DNA from: Pseudomarimonas arenosa
Lineage (GTDB): Bacteria; Pseudomonadota; Gammaproteobacteria; Xanthomonadales; Xanthomonadaceae
Assembly: GCF_014841215.1 (NCBI RefSeq)
Contig: NZ_JACYTR010000013.1
Span: 1-64,000, forward strand
Reading direction: 5' to 3'
Length of the DNA stretch: 64,000 nt
Under the pieces are notes generated by a model. It saw nothing but the letters and a program-made list of their open reading frames with translations. It ran no database searches and was not told the DNA's origin. Every line of letters starts with the position of its first letter. Within the stretch, counting starts at the first letter, position 1. Of the stretch, positions 27,565 to 37,149 are shown piece by piece. The position numbers were made by a program, and so were the translations under genes.

Positions 27565-29730
27565 CTAACCCTCACCCTGCTGCAGTCGATGCAGACGTGC
27601 ATAGTGGCCGCCGACCCGATCCACCAAGTCATCATGGCGACCACTTTCGACGATCTGGCCGCGATCGATCACCACGATGCGGTGGGCGCGACGCACGGTG
27701 GACAGGCGGTGGGCAATGATCAACACGGTGCGACCACGGCAGATCTCGCGCATATTGCTCATCACCGCGTGTTCGGATTCGTAGTCCAGCGCGCTGGTTG
27801 CTTCGTCAAAGATCAGAATGCGTGGATTGCCGACCAGGGCGCGGGCAATCGCGATGCGCTGGCGCTGACCGCCGGACAGGCCACAGCCGTGCTCGCCGAC
27901 CTCGGTGTCATAGCCCTCCGGCAGGCCGACAATGAATTCGTGCGCCCCGGCCAGTTTGGCCGCTTGAACAATACGTTCCATTGGAAGGCCGGGGTCAACT
28001 AGGGCGATATTGTCGCGAATGCTGCGATTGAACAGGAAGTTTTCTTGCAGCACCACACCGAGCTGGCGACGCAGCCAGGCCGGATCGGCCAGGGCCAGGT
28101 CCTGGCCATCGACCAACACGCGGCCGCTTTCCGGCGTGTACAGGCGCTGCACCAGCTTGGTCAGGGTGCTCTTGCCCGAGCCGCTGCGGCCAACGATGCC
28201 GATCACTTCGCCCGGGGCAATATCGAGATCAATGCCGGCCAGCACTTCAGCCGCATCCGGCCGATAGCGAAAGCGCACCCGCTCGAAGCTGACCCGGCCC
28301 TGCAGGGCCGGCAGTTGCAGCTTGCTGCCGGCCACCTCGGTGCGGGTGTTGAGGATGTCGCCGAGCCGCTCGACGGCAATGCCGACTTGCTGAAAATCCT
28401 GCCACAACTGGGCCAATCGCAGGATCGGCGCGGTCACCTGTCCCGACAGCATATTGAAGGCGATCAGCTGCCCGACGGTCAGCTCGCCTTCGATCACCAG
28501 CTTGGCGCCCCAGTACAGCACCGCCACGCTGACCAGCTTCTGCACCAGCTGTATCGATTGCTGGCCAAAAGTGGCAACCTTGGTCACTCCAAAACCGGCA
28601 CTCACATAACCTGCCAGTTGGTTGTCCCAGGTGCGGGTGACGCGTGGATCCACCGCCATCGCCTTGACCGTACCAATACCGCTAATGGTTTCGACCAGAA
28701 AGGCCTGATTGTCGGCGCCGCGGGCGAATTTCTCGTTCAGCCGGCGGCGCAGCAGGGGCGTGATGGCGGCCGAGATCAGCGCGTAAATTGGCAGTGAGGC
28801 CAGTACGATCAAGGTCAGCCAGCCGCTGTAGTAAGCCATCACCGCCAGGAACACGCCGGCGAACAGCAGATCCAGCACCGAGGTCAGCGCCTGGCCGGTA
28901 AGGAAGCCGCGCACACTTTCCAACTCGCGCACCCGCGCAATGGTGTCGCCAACCCGACGCGCCTCGAAATAGGCCAGCGGCAGGGCCAGCACATGGCGAA
29001 ACAGCTTGGCTCCCAGCTCAACGTCGATCTTGCTGGTGGTGTGGGCAAACACATAACTGCGCAGCCCGTTCAACAGCACATCGAACAGGGCAATCGAGGC
29101 CAGGCCAATCACGATGACATCCAGCGTGGTCAGACCGCGGTGCACCAGCACCTTGTCCATCACCACCTGGTAGAACAGCGGGGTGACCAGGGCCAGCAGC
29201 TGGATGAACAGCGACACCACCAGCACTTCCGCCAACAGACGGCGATACTTGACCACCGCGGGGATGAACCAGCTGAAGTCAAAGCGGGTCAACTGAGCGG
29301 CCAATCCGGCGCGTGAGGTGACCTGCAGCAGCTGGCCCTGGTAGCGCTCGGCAAACTGCTCGGGGCTCAGTCGAACCGGGCGCTTCAGGCGCAGATCGTG
29401 GATCAGCACACCCTCCGGGCCGAGCTTGGCGAGCAGGAAGGCCTCATCGTCGTCGCGCAAGGCCATTGCCGGCAGGGCCACTTTGTCCAATCGCGCGATC
29501 GGTTGCGCGTTGATCTGTGCCTTCAGCCCCAGTCGACGCGCCGCCAACAGCAATTCAGTGCGATCAAGACACTCGCCTTGCCGGCCAAATTCATGTGCCA
29601 ATTGCTCGGGATCGGCTGCCACGCCGTGCAGCTGGGCCAGCAAGACCAGGCCCTGCAGACCGAGATCCGGGGTTTGCTCGCGCGCTGCCGACAACTGATC
29701 GTCCGCCAACGCGGCACTTCCGTGTGCCAC
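27565..29730 (-). CDS. HlyB-type type I secretion ABC transporter/ATPase
   Basis: This 721-residue exporter has an N-terminal C39-like domain (residues ~15-140) without the catalytic Cys, replaced within the stretch [11 protein letters not shown]. Such degenerate domains bind RTX substrates without cutting them. Six membrane helices span ~160-440. The ATPase domain carries Walker [10 protein letters not shown], the signature LSGGQRQ and Walker [10 protein letters not shown], followed by the switch IIAHRLST. It is complete for the family. I accept the GTG at 29730, preceded by GGGAAGACGGAA. It opens an operon with hlyD-type, three small genes and the RTX gene, which is its probable cargo. Confidence 0.93.
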   Translation of the reverse strand: MAHGSAALADDQLSAAREQTPDLGLQGLVLLAQLHGVAADPEQLAHEFGRQGECLDRTELLLAARRLGLKAQINAQPIARLDKVALPAMALRDDDEAFLLAKLGPEGVLIHDLRLKRPVRLSPEQFAERYQGQLLQVTSRAGLAAQLTRFDFSWFIPAVVKYRRLLAEVLVVSLFIQLLALVTPLFYQVVMDKVLVHRGLTTLDVIVIGLASIALFDVLLNGLRSYVFAHTTSKIDVELGAKLFRHVLALPLAYFEARRVGDTIARVRELESVRGFLTGQALTSVLDLLFAGVFLAVMAYYSGWLTLIVLASLPIYALISAAITPLLRRRLNEKFARGADNQAFLVETISGIGTVKAMAVDPRVTRTWDNQLAGYVSAGFGVTKVATFGQQSIQLVQKLVSVAVLYWGAKLVIEGELTVGQLIAFNMLSGQVTAPILRLAQLWQDFQQVGIAVERLGDILNTRTEVAGSKLQLPALQGRVSFERVRFRYRPDAAEVLAGIDLDIAPGEVIGIVGRSGSGKSTLTKLVQRLYTPESGRVLVDGQDLALADPAWLRRQLGVVLQENFLFNRSIRDNIALVDPGLPMERIVQAAKLAGAHEFIVGLPEGYDTEVGEHGCGLSGGQRQRIAIARALVGNPRILIFDEATSALDYESEHAVMSNMREICRGRTVLIIAHRLSTVRRAHRIVVIDRGQIVESGRHDDLVDRVGGHYARLHRLQQGEG

Positions 29731-29779
29731 TTCCGTCTTCCCTGTGTAGGCCTCGCCGACAAACGCGAAGGAACCGTGA

Positions 29780-29809
29780 ATTGTGACGGTCGAAAGGGAA
29801 AAAGATCAA
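29780..29809 (-). promoter_or_regulatory. Candidate sigma-70 promoter for the type I secretion operon
   Basis: On the minus strand TTGATC (29804-29809) and CACAAT (29780-29785) are separated by 18 bp, about 50 bp before the transporter start. Each hexamer matches the consensus at four of six positions. It is the only reasonable pair I see in the gap between the dispersed repeat and the operon. Confidence 0.4.
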
Positions 29810-29875
29810 GCCGCTTGTGTTGTCCGAGGTTCAGCTTCGCGAACGCTTGAACAGGGCGTTGAGACGCCATGCGGG

Positions 29876-29910
29876 CTAACCCGGATATGTCATGAGGTCG
29901 CGCCGAAAGA
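29876..29910 (-). repeat. 35-bp dispersed repeat, copy B
   Basis: On the minus strand this copy contains CGACCTCATGACATATCCGG and ends in GGTTAG. It shares TCTTTCGGCGCGACCT and the preceding GGCTGGCGG with copy A at 221-255. It sits just beyond the globin stop codon and upstream of the secretion operon. Confidence 0.75.
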
Positions 29911-29920
29911 CTCCGCCAGC

Positions 29921-30343
29921 CTAACCTGTCGTTGCAGGGCCCTGCGTAGCCGCAGGCAGCATGCGCTGACCCAAGTCATCCAGAATGCTGCGCCAGGCCT
30001 GCTGTTCCTCGGCCGGCAGCGGCTCGACCTCATTCAGGGCGGCGAGCAGGAAATCAGATAACTCGATCAGGTGTGCCGGCGCCACCCCGGCCTCGAGATG
30101 ACGCCTGCCCAGCGCGCCAAGCACAAAATTCAGACTGCCGCCGTACTCATAGCTGTTCAGCACCAGACAGACCATCTGCAGGAACATCATCTCCTGCTCG
30201 GCCATGTCGCGCTGAAAATGCTGCCGATACTCAGGGCGACGCTCGAACATGTGCCGGTAGAAGGCGCGGGCGATCCGGCCCTCCCGGCTGCGCAGCCGAC
30301 GCCAGGAGCGCTGTACGGTGTCCGCCACATCCGCATCGACCAT
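29921..30343 (-). CDS. Globin family protein
   Basis: This 140-residue protein has the spacing of single-domain bacterial globins. It opens with VQRSWRRL and continues through FYRHMFERRPEYRQHF, the helix-E region DMAEQEMMFLQMVCLVLNS, and LGRRHLEAGVAPAHL, in which His is the likely proximal heme ligand. Such proteins bind oxygen or nitric oxide, or act as heme sensors; no reductase domain is present. I chose the ATG at 30343 because GGAGGG stands five bases before it; an upstream TTG at 30445 gives an N-terminal tail unlike globins. It is divergent from the OleB-like hydrolase. Confidence 0.85.
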   Translation of the reverse strand: MVDADVADTVQRSWRRLRSREGRIARAFYRHMFERRPEYRQHFQRDMAEQEMMFLQMVCLVLNSYEYGGSLNFVLGALGRRHLEAGVAPAHLIELSDFLLAALNEVEPLPAEEQQAWRSILDDLGQRMLPAATQGPATTG

Positions 30344-30479
30344 GGTTGCCCTCCAGTGTGGCACCGCCTGCAGCCATTCTACGGTGAGCGCGTGTGCCCG
30401 GCTGAGGCGGGTCCAGACTTGAACCGCCGGAAGATTGTCGGACAATGCTCGGCTCTGCGGCCTTGGGGCCGAGATCCTG

Positions 30480-31379
30480 GTGATCGTCTTGAATCTTCCC
30501 GACTACCCGTTCCAAGGCCAGCGTTTCGAAGTGCGTCCGGGCCTTTCCATGCACTACCTCGACGAAGGCCCGAAGGATGGCGACGTCATCGTCATGCTGC
30601 ATGGCAACCCCAGCTGGTCGTACTACTGGCGGCATCTGGTGCTGGCCCTGCGCGGCCGCTACCGCTGCATCGTGCCCGACCATATCGGCATGGGGAATTC
30701 CGACAAGCCGGGCGATTCGAAGTACGCCTACACCTTGCAGTCTCGGGTGGATGATCTCAGTGCCCTGCTCAAGCACCTTGGCATCGAGCGCGATATCACC
30801 CTGGCGGTGCACGACTGGGGCGGCATGATCGGCTTTGGCTGGGCGCTGTCGCACGCCGAAGCGGTAAGACGCTTGATCATCACCAATACCGGAGCGTTTC
30901 CCCTGCCCCCGGCCAAGCCCATGCCCTGGCAGCTGGTCCTTGGGCGAAACTCACTGTTCGGTGCCTTCCTCATTCGCGCCTTCAACGCCTTTGCCGCAGG
31001 CGCAGCGAGGTACGGTGTTGAGCAGCGCATGCGCCCCGATGTGCGCGACGCCTATGTCGCGCCCTACAACAGCTGGAAGAACCGTATCGCCACCTTGAGA
31101 TTCGTGCAGGACATCCCGCTCTCGCCGCGTGATCGCGCCTGGTCGCTGGTCGAACAAGCCGGCAAGCGACTGCCCGAGTTCGCCGACCGCCCGACCATCA
31201 TCGGCTGGGGCTTGAACGACTTCGTGTTCGACAAGCACTTCCTCGCTGGCTTCACCTCGGCCCTGCCGAATGCCGAGGTACACGCCTGGGAAGATGCCGG
31301 CCACTACTTACTGGAAGACAAGCACGCCCAGTTCGTGCCGAAGGTGCTGAAGTTTCTGGAGCGAAATCCGTTGCGCTGA
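30480..31379 (+). CDS. OleB-like alpha/beta hydrolase (haloalkane dehalogenase family)
   Basis: The ~299-residue protein has the alpha/beta hydrolase fold with the oxyanion motif HGNPSWSYYW, the nucleophile elbow VHDWGGMIG with Asp, the acid GLNDFVFD, and the catalytic His in DAGHYLLED. Overall it looks closest to OleB, which removes CO2 from beta-lactones in long-chain olefin synthesis, rather than to true dehalogenases. The start is uncertain: GTG 30480, TTG 30489 and TTG 30435 are all open, and LNLPDYPF is the first conserved segment. In Xanthomonas oleB sits beside oleC and oleD; neither is here, so the role remains open. Confidence 0.75.
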   Translation: MIVLNLPDYPFQGQRFEVRPGLSMHYLDEGPKDGDVIVMLHGNPSWSYYWRHLVLALRGRYRCIVPDHIGMGNSDKPGDSKYAYTLQSRVDDLSALLKHLGIERDITLAVHDWGGMIGFGWALSHAEAVRRLIITNTGAFPLPPAKPMPWQLVLGRNSLFGAFLIRAFNAFAAGAARYGVEQRMRPDVRDAYVAPYNSWKNRIATLRFVQDIPLSPRDRAWSLVEQAGKRLPEFADRPTIIGWGLNDFVFDKHFLAGFTSALPNAEVHAWEDAGHYLLEDKHAQFVPKVLKFLERNPLR

Positions 31380-31400
31380 GCCACTGGAAAACGCGGTCCG

Positions 31401-31435
31401 GTCATCCGCGCCCCCTCATGAAATATCCGGGTTAG
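31401..31435 (+). repeat. 35-bp dispersed repeat, copy C
   Basis: This copy contains CTCATGAAATATCCGGGTTAG and lies between the OleB-like gene and the end of the convergent beta-helix gene. Its left part, TCATCCGCGCCCC, differs from copies A and B but matches copy D at 39780-39814. The repeat therefore has at least two subtypes. Confidence 0.75.
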
Positions 31436-31459
31436 GAAGGCGACTCGCCGGATCATGGT

Positions 31460-33370
31460 TTACGGCAGGGATTCGAAGCCGTTGTGAAAGATCCCGTCAC
31501 CCCCCGCCGCTTCGACCGCACCCAGGTCATTGAAGAAGTCCTCGGCGATACTGCCGGCGAAGGGAAAATTGACCACGCCGGGAGCGTCGCGGCCACGCGC
31601 CCGGCCAAAGAAGTCGAGGCCGGCGTCTACCCGCACCGCGCTGCAGCCATCAATGGCCCGACTGCCGATGACGGGGGTGCCATCGGCGGCCAGCTGCGGA
31701 TCAGCTTGCGTCGGACCATCGGAGAACAGGCCGGGGGCGATCTCTTCGGACGAGCTTGGAAGACTGGCCTCGTTGGGGTGGGTCAGCAAACAGCCGCGGT
31801 GCCTCAGGCTCGCCCCGCTCTGCGGATTCCAGACCTGCATGGTCGACGAGTGGACGATGCTGCCGCTGAGGTCGAGCTGGCTGTTCCAGACTTCGGCCAT
31901 ATGATTCAAACCGCCATTGCCGAGTACCGTGGTGTGCTGCAACAGGTGCGGGCCGGGCGCAAATAGCTGAAACAACACGGGCCCCAGACCACCGGCCGTC
32001 GAGCCCGCCGCGCTGTTCTCATGCACTCGGCTATTGCGCAGGCGAAACCGCGCGTTATTGATGTAGGCCACGGCCGCGCGACCGCTGTCCTGGTTGAAGG
32101 CAATCAGGCTGCGCTGGATGTCGACCAAGGCGGGCTGAGCGGAAGTCGCCGTGGCATAGACGACGGCAGCGCCGGGCGCCGAGGCAGATCCGTTGCCAAG
32201 ACTCAGGTTACCTGCGAACAGGCTACAGGCATTGAGGGAACGCAGCTGGCCCAGGATCGGCGCTGAAAGTGTGCAGGGCGTGCTGCGACGATGAAACACG
32301 CTCAAAGACGCCGAGTTTCTCAGATAAAAGGCGCCCCCACGATCGCGGGCGAAATTATTGGTGTAGGCCGCGCCGGCGAGTTGCGCGCTGGTGGTGGCCG
32401 AATTGTCGCTATCGAGGTAAACCGCACCGCCGCGGTGCCCAGAATTGTTGTTCATCCACAGCAGATAGGGTGAACTGCTGGCCGAGTCGATCTCGATCGA
32501 GGAATGCAGGCTGTAGATCGCCCCGCCATAGCCGCGCCCGCTGACGCCGTCCTCACCGGCGCTGTTGTTGGAGAGATTGATTGCCGCAGTGAAACCAAGT
32601 GTAGTGTCGAGGCTGAACAGACCGCCGCAATCATCCAGGTAGATGCCGCCGCCGTTGCCTGCGCTGTGGTTCTGCAGCACGCTGGCCCAGCCGAGCAGCA
32701 CACTGCTGAGGCTGCCCTGGCAGTAGATGCCACCGCCGCGCCCCGTGCTGGTCTCGGCGCGATTGTTGCCAACGCTACTGCCATTGATCAATTCCAGCCG
32801 TGCCCCCGACAGCACGGCCACACCGCCGCCACGTGCAGCTCGACTGTCCAGCACAGCACTGCGATCGAGCTTGACCGCACCCGCGCCACTCACTCGGAGG
32901 CCTGCGCCGTAGCCAAACTCATCGGTGAAACTCGTGGTGTTGCCGCCTGAGAGCGCGATCTCGCGCAGGGTCACCTGGCGCGCGGGCGAAGCGGGAAGCT
33001 CGATGCGCATCACCCGCCCGACCGATCCGCTGCTCAGACGGATGGTGCTGCGGTTGCCATCATTGGCAGAGAACTCATCGGAACACTGGCTGAAATTGCC
33101 CTCGATGCTGATATCGGCCTGTGGGTTGAGCAGGGCATAGGCCTCACCGACGGCATTCAATTCAAACTCGATATCAGCCCGCGCAATCTTGATCCGATGC
33201 GGCCCTGCCGGATCCGCCACGGCAGCGCTGATCGCCGCCTGCAGATCGGTATGGGTACAGCCTGGATCACTGACCGGGCCGACACTGAACACAGCACTCT
33301 GCGCCGACGTCGGCAGCAGGCAAAGGCTGCTCAAGACAACGGTCGCGTGGAACAGGGCGTGTTTGAGCAT
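31460..33370 (-). CDS. Secreted right-handed beta-helix protein of unknown function
   Basis: The ~636-residue protein starts with a Sec signal peptide (VLSSLCLLPTSAQSA). It continues with Gly/Asn/Ser-rich repeats carrying GRGGGIYCQGS, GNGGGIYLDDC, GYGGAIYSLHSS, RGGAVYLDSD and RGGAFYLRNS, the rung pattern of polymorphic-outer-membrane-type beta-helices. The C-terminus ends DGIFHNGFESLP. A short IFxxGFE tail recurs at the ends of many secreted proteins in the Xanthomonadales and may act as a sorting or anchoring signal. No catalytic motif is seen. I chose the ATG at 33370 over a TTG three codons upstream. The gene is alone and divergent from the HDOD-like gene. Confidence 0.8.
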   Translation of the reverse strand: MLKHALFHATVVLSSLCLLPTSAQSAVFSVGPVSDPGCTHTDLQAAISAAVADPAGPHRIKIARADIEFELNAVGEAYALLNPQADISIEGNFSQCSDEFSANDGNRSTIRLSSGSVGRVMRIELPASPARQVTLREIALSGGNTTSFTDEFGYGAGLRVSGAGAVKLDRSAVLDSRAARGGGVAVLSGARLELINGSSVGNNRAETSTGRGGGIYCQGSLSSVLLGWASVLQNHSAGNGGGIYLDDCGGLFSLDTTLGFTAAINLSNNSAGEDGVSGRGYGGAIYSLHSSIEIDSASSSPYLLWMNNNSGHRGGAVYLDSDNSATTSAQLAGAAYTNNFARDRGGAFYLRNSASLSVFHRRSTPCTLSAPILGQLRSLNACSLFAGNLSLGNGSASAPGAAVVYATATSAQPALVDIQRSLIAFNQDSGRAAVAYINNARFRLRNSRVHENSAAGSTAGGLGPVLFQLFAPGPHLLQHTTVLGNGGLNHMAEVWNSQLDLSGSIVHSSTMQVWNPQSGASLRHRGCLLTHPNEASLPSSSEEIAPGLFSDGPTQADPQLAADGTPVIGSRAIDGCSAVRVDAGLDFFGRARGRDAPGVVNFPFAGSIAEDFFNDLGAVEAAGGDGIFHNGFESLP

Positions 33371-33486
33371 GGCGGGCAAGGAATTCCGGATCTGATTGAG
33401 GATCGTAAGAAGTGGTCGTCAACCGCCAAGGGGGTTGCCCGGCTTGATCACCGCAGCGGCACTGATGTCGGCCGGCCAGACGCGCC

Positions 33487-33495
33487 TGCTATGCT
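33487..33495 (+). promoter_or_regulatory. Candidate extended -10 promoter for the HDOD-like gene
   Basis: TGCTATGCT matches the extended -10 form TGn-TATnnT, 29 bp before the chosen ATG. No good -35 hexamer is present, as is normal for extended -10 promoters. The same hexamer TATGCT occurs upstream of the APC permease gene (38382-38387) and of uppP (43586-43591). Confidence 0.4.
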
Positions 33496-33523
33496 GCGGA
33501 AGGGGCCAATCTCAGGGGCATAC

Positions 33524-35131
33524 ATGGCAGAGGCCAGACCCAACACCGCTGACGCGTCAACGCTATGGCGCCAACGTCTGCGCGCGGCGGTACTGCCGAC
33601 GGTGGCCGATGGCGCTGCCTGGAAGGCCCTGCTCGACTGCAAGGATGATCTCGAGGCCCTGCAACAGCAGATCGCCGCCGACCTGCCGATCGCGCTGTCG
33701 GTGCTCTGTGAGGCCAATCGCTCGCCGCGCATCGCTGCCAATCTGAGCGGTCTGCAGCACGCCTTGCGCATGTTCGGCTGCGTCGCCCTGCTGAAACAGC
33801 TGCAGCGCTATCCCGGCGATCGTCTCGACCCGACTCAGCCAACGCATCGACAGGTGTTGCAGGCGCTGGCCGACAGCCGACTGGCCTGCTTGATCCATGC
33901 CCGCTGGATGCTACATGACGTGGCCGGGGATGCCGACTATCGCTTCTGGGTCACCGCCCTGCTCGGTGTGATGCGCTGGAAACTGCCCCTGATCGATCCG
34001 GCATTGTGCGCCGAGCTCGATCGGCGAGTTGCCGCTGGCGAACGCCGTGCCGCGGCGGAGCGCGCCCTGCTTGGCCTGAGCACCGCTCAGCTCACTACGC
34101 AACACCTGCAGGATCTGGGTTTCGCCATGGCCGAGGATCTGGCCAAACGGATGCAGCTGCCGCCAGGCCTGATGCGCGCTGCCGCACGCCTGGCACGCGA
34201 CAACGAACGTCCCCTGTCAGCCGCGCCTGAACTCGCTCGTCGACTGCGCGAACCGATGCTGAGCTGCCGCCTGGCCTACGCCCTGGCGCTGGAAGCGCAG
34301 AACGACTGGCACTCACAGCGAACCGATCTGTTATTGCGGATCGCGGCCACCTGCTTCGGCCGCTCGGTGTCCAGTCTGCGCTATGACCTGGAACGTGCCG
34401 CCCTGCAGGCCAGTGAGGAGTCGGCCTACGGGCGCGAACTGCTGGCGCCGGCGGCGCGGATGATCCGCTTACCGCACCCTCGGCCAGACCACCGACGCGC
34501 CGACGACAGCACGCCGAGCACTGAAGCGAGCCAGCTGCTGGCCGGCCATTCGGCGCTGAGCGCCCCGCACCCGGCAAACCGACCGGTCCCGCGCCCGGCC
34601 GACTTCATTGCCCGCTGCATCAAGCAGGAGTTTTCCTCGACCGGTGAGTTCCTCGCTGCCGCCGCCCAGCACCTGCAACAACAGGGCATTGGTCGCTGCG
34701 CCCTGCTGCTCAGAATGCGCAACCCGGAACGCATCGGCGTCTACTTCGCTCATGGCTTCAGCGATGCCAAAGCCGCCCGCGCGATTCAGTTTCCGCCCGA
34801 GCAGGGCGGCCTGCTGAAAGGACTGTTAAGCAATCCGCGTGCCGCGCTGCTGATTGCACCGGCCCAGCTGGAATCACTGAACGGCAAGTTGCCGCAGGCA
34901 CTTGAGTCATGGCAGCCTGAGCGCGGACTGATGCTGGCCAGCGTGGCGGTCAACAACACGGCGGTGGGACTGTGGTGGGCCGAACCGGCTGCTCCGCACA
35001 GCGCCGACCCGCAGCAACTGGCCGCCCTGCGCCAGATGATGCATGGCTTTGGCGCCGAGTTCACCCGCCTGCTGCGGGCGCACAGTGCGACGCAGCAGGC
35101 AAAGGCCCGCAGCGCCGCATCGAGCACCTGA
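33524..35131 (+). CDS. HDOD-like signalling protein with C-terminal GAF-like domain
   Basis: The 535-residue protein opens with a helical domain containing DLPIALSVLCEANRSPRIAANLSGLQHALRMFG. That resembles the HDOD core, which follows the pattern of paired Leu/Ala helices and a glycine-ended helix. A Pro/Arg-rich linker lies near residues 310-360. The last ~170 residues (FIARCIKQEFSSTGEFLAAAAQHL to the end) look like a GAF-type sensor. HDOD proteins lack the metal site of HD hydrolases and usually act as regulators of signalling or motility. AGGGG precedes the ATG at good distance. Domain calls are from pattern only and could be revised by a profile search. Confidence 0.6.
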   Translation: MAEARPNTADASTLWRQRLRAAVLPTVADGAAWKALLDCKDDLEALQQQIAADLPIALSVLCEANRSPRIAANLSGLQHALRMFGCVALLKQLQRYPGDRLDPTQPTHRQVLQALADSRLACLIHARWMLHDVAGDADYRFWVTALLGVMRWKLPLIDPALCAELDRRVAAGERRAAAERALLGLSTAQLTTQHLQDLGFAMAEDLAKRMQLPPGLMRAAARLARDNERPLSAAPELARRLREPMLSCRLAYALALEAQNDWHSQRTDLLLRIAATCFGRSVSSLRYDLERAALQASEESAYGRELLAPAARMIRLPHPRPDHRRADDSTPSTEASQLLAGHSALSAPHPANRPVPRPADFIARCIKQEFSSTGEFLAAAAQHLQQQGIGRCALLLRMRNPERIGVYFAHGFSDAKAARAIQFPPEQGGLLKGLLSNPRAALLIAPAQLESLNGKLPQALESWQPERGLMLASVAVNNTAVGLWWAEPAAPHSADPQQLAALRQMMHGFGAEFTRLLRAHSATQQAKARSAASST

Positions 35132-35205
35132 GGGTGATGATTGCAACCCGACAGCGCGCTGGGTGGCGCTCATTGTCCTCCACAAGGACCTGGTACGGTC
35201 ACCCC

Positions 35206-37017
35206 TCACCACGTCCAGATGCACAGCGCGAAGCCATGAAAGCAGGCAAAGAACAGGGCGATGCACGTAGCGCCCAGCGATCCCAGCAGACAGCGCGTCT
35301 TTGCCAGTCTGGCGCTCTCCTGCCGCCAGCAGAAAAGACTCAGGCCCAGCCCTGACAGCGCGAATGCTGGCAACAACAATGTGCTCACCAGGATGCCGAT
35401 GGCAACCGCATTGATCTGTCCAAGCGTGGTCAGCTCCAGTTGCAGCATCAGCACCATGAAGACCAGCAGCGACAGCAGGGCCAGGCTTGGCAGTCGTCGC
35501 AACCATCGGTTGTGTAGCGCATTGCGGCGGCCAAACGGTGCGGTAAGCAGGGCGATTGTGCTGAGCCCGGCGGCGAGCAAGGGCGCAACGGCCGAGAATC
35601 CAGAGACCCGCTCCATGAACAGACCCCCATTGAGATCGAGGGCAATCACGCGCCCGCCCTGCCGGATCATGGCCGAACGGATCAGACCGCTGCTGTCGTT
35701 GGTCAGGCGGCTGTCGTCCGGCGAGCTGTAGCCGCTGGGCTCGGACAGCGGGGCCTGCACATACAGCTGCCGGGCATCATCGGGATCACGCCAGACCCGG
35801 ACCACACCGAGCAACCAATTGATGCCGGCGCCAAGTTCGGGGCGCGTGTCACGGCGGCGGTACCACCCCTCGACATCGCCGCTGATCGCCACCTTGGATG
35901 GCGTTTCGCCTGGCGGCGCGGGCTGGCTGACGATGAACTGCGCCAACGGGTCAGCCAGTTCGCCCACCTCATCGGTGTTGACCATCAACACGTAGCCCAA
36001 CCCGCGCTGTGGCTGGTACTGCAGCGTCGCACCCGCTCCATACACACTGCCGGTATGGCCCAGCCACTCAACGCCATGCGCGGCGCTGCGCTGCACGCCC
36101 AGACCATAGCCCCAGTGCAGCCCTGCCTTGGCGGCGAGCGTGGAATGCACCGACTTCATCGCCCGCACTCTGTCTGCAGCCAACACACCCGGCGCGCTGG
36201 CTCCATCGCTCATCAGAAAGCGACCAAGCCGCGCCAGGTCTTCTGGTGTGCTCCACAAGGCACCGGCTGCGCGATCGGGCATCGGCAGCAAGGGCACCGC
36301 CTGCATGCCGGCGCCGCGATAGCCGGTTGCATGCTCGCGCTGCGTTGCTTCGGCGATGGTCAGAACGCTGTCGACCATTCCGAGCGGCTGCAGCACCTCG
36401 CTGCGGATGATGTCCTCCCACAACAGGCCGGTCTGCCGCTCCATGATCGCGGCCAGCAAGGCATAGCCGGGATTGGCATAGCTCATCATCGAGCCCGGCC
36501 GCCAGCGAGCAGTCAATGGCCGCGGATCGGCGTGCAGACTGGCGAGATGGCCCTGGCGCAGCTCTTCCCGAACGAACAATTTGCCGAGACTGGTGTCGTC
36601 GAAGCCAGCCGTGTGTTCGAGCAGGTGCACAACCCGGATCGGATCAGTTGCTTCCCAGGCATTCACCACCGGCGCTTCCGGCAACAGTTCGCGGACCGGC
36701 GTGTCCAGAGCAAACCTGCCCTGCTCGACCATCCGCAGTACCGCGATAGCGGTCAGCGTCTTGGTGATTGAGCCGGCGCGCATCAGGGTACGCCCACTCA
36801 TCGGCTGCTTGCGTGCCACATCGGCGCTACCCAGGGCGCCGGCGGCAACTATGCCTTGGCGATCGAACAGGGCGTAGCTGACACCGCGAACACCACCGCT
36901 ATCGATCAGTGTCTGCAGCTGCGTCCGCAGGCTTTCTGGGGCGGCGGCACAAACAGGGTTGCCCAACAGTGCGAGCGACAGGATCAGCCAGCGCAGCGGG
37001 GCCGGTATCGGTATCAC
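35206..37017 (-). CDS. Serine hydrolase of the beta-lactamase/class C family with membrane tail
   Basis: The 603-residue protein has a signal peptide (LILSLALLGNPVCAAA) and a beta-lactamase-type domain. The nucleophile motif is SITK in LMRAGSITKTLTAIAVL, followed by the YAN-type motif in SYANPGYALL and a third motif, HTGSVYG. Such enzymes include DD-peptidases, esterases and D-aminopeptidases; substrate cannot be told. The last ~130 residues form four hydrophobic helices, giving a periplasmic enzyme tethered by a C-terminal membrane bundle. An AraC-type membrane regulator lies upstream on the same strand (132-bp gap) and may control it. Confidence 0.85.
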   Translation of the reverse strand: MIPIPAPLRWLILSLALLGNPVCAAAPESLRTQLQTLIDSGGVRGVSYALFDRQGIVAAGALGSADVARKQPMSGRTLMRAGSITKTLTAIAVLRMVEQGRFALDTPVRELLPEAPVVNAWEATDPIRVVHLLEHTAGFDDTSLGKLFVREELRQGHLASLHADPRPLTARWRPGSMMSYANPGYALLAAIMERQTGLLWEDIIRSEVLQPLGMVDSVLTIAEATQREHATGYRGAGMQAVPLLPMPDRAAGALWSTPEDLARLGRFLMSDGASAPGVLAADRVRAMKSVHSTLAAKAGLHWGYGLGVQRSAAHGVEWLGHTGSVYGAGATLQYQPQRGLGYVLMVNTDEVGELADPLAQFIVSQPAPPGETPSKVAISGDVEGWYRRRDTRPELGAGINWLLGVVRVWRDPDDARQLYVQAPLSEPSGYSSPDDSRLTNDSSGLIRSAMIRQGGRVIALDLNGGLFMERVSGFSAVAPLLAAGLSTIALLTAPFGRRNALHNRWLRRLPSLALLSLLVFMVLMLQLELTTLGQINAVAIGILVSTLLLPAFALSGLGLSLFCWRQESARLAKTRCLLGSLGATCIALFFACFHGFALCIWTW

Positions 37018-37149
37018 GGTGGTAGTTCTCTTGGTTCCGCTCGGGACGCGAGCACCGACCCAGTCTGCCCGCGAACGCCAGAGAAGTTGTCCGCGATCCG
37101 GATTGTGGACATCAACGCCGCGATGTCGCTGAGTCGGCCGTCGAGGGCT

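Noticed and set aside
30435-30489. Shared TTGTCGGACAA as the start point of both divergent genes.
   Set aside because: The globin has a much better ATG at 30343, and the extra residues on both sides are not conserved in the families.
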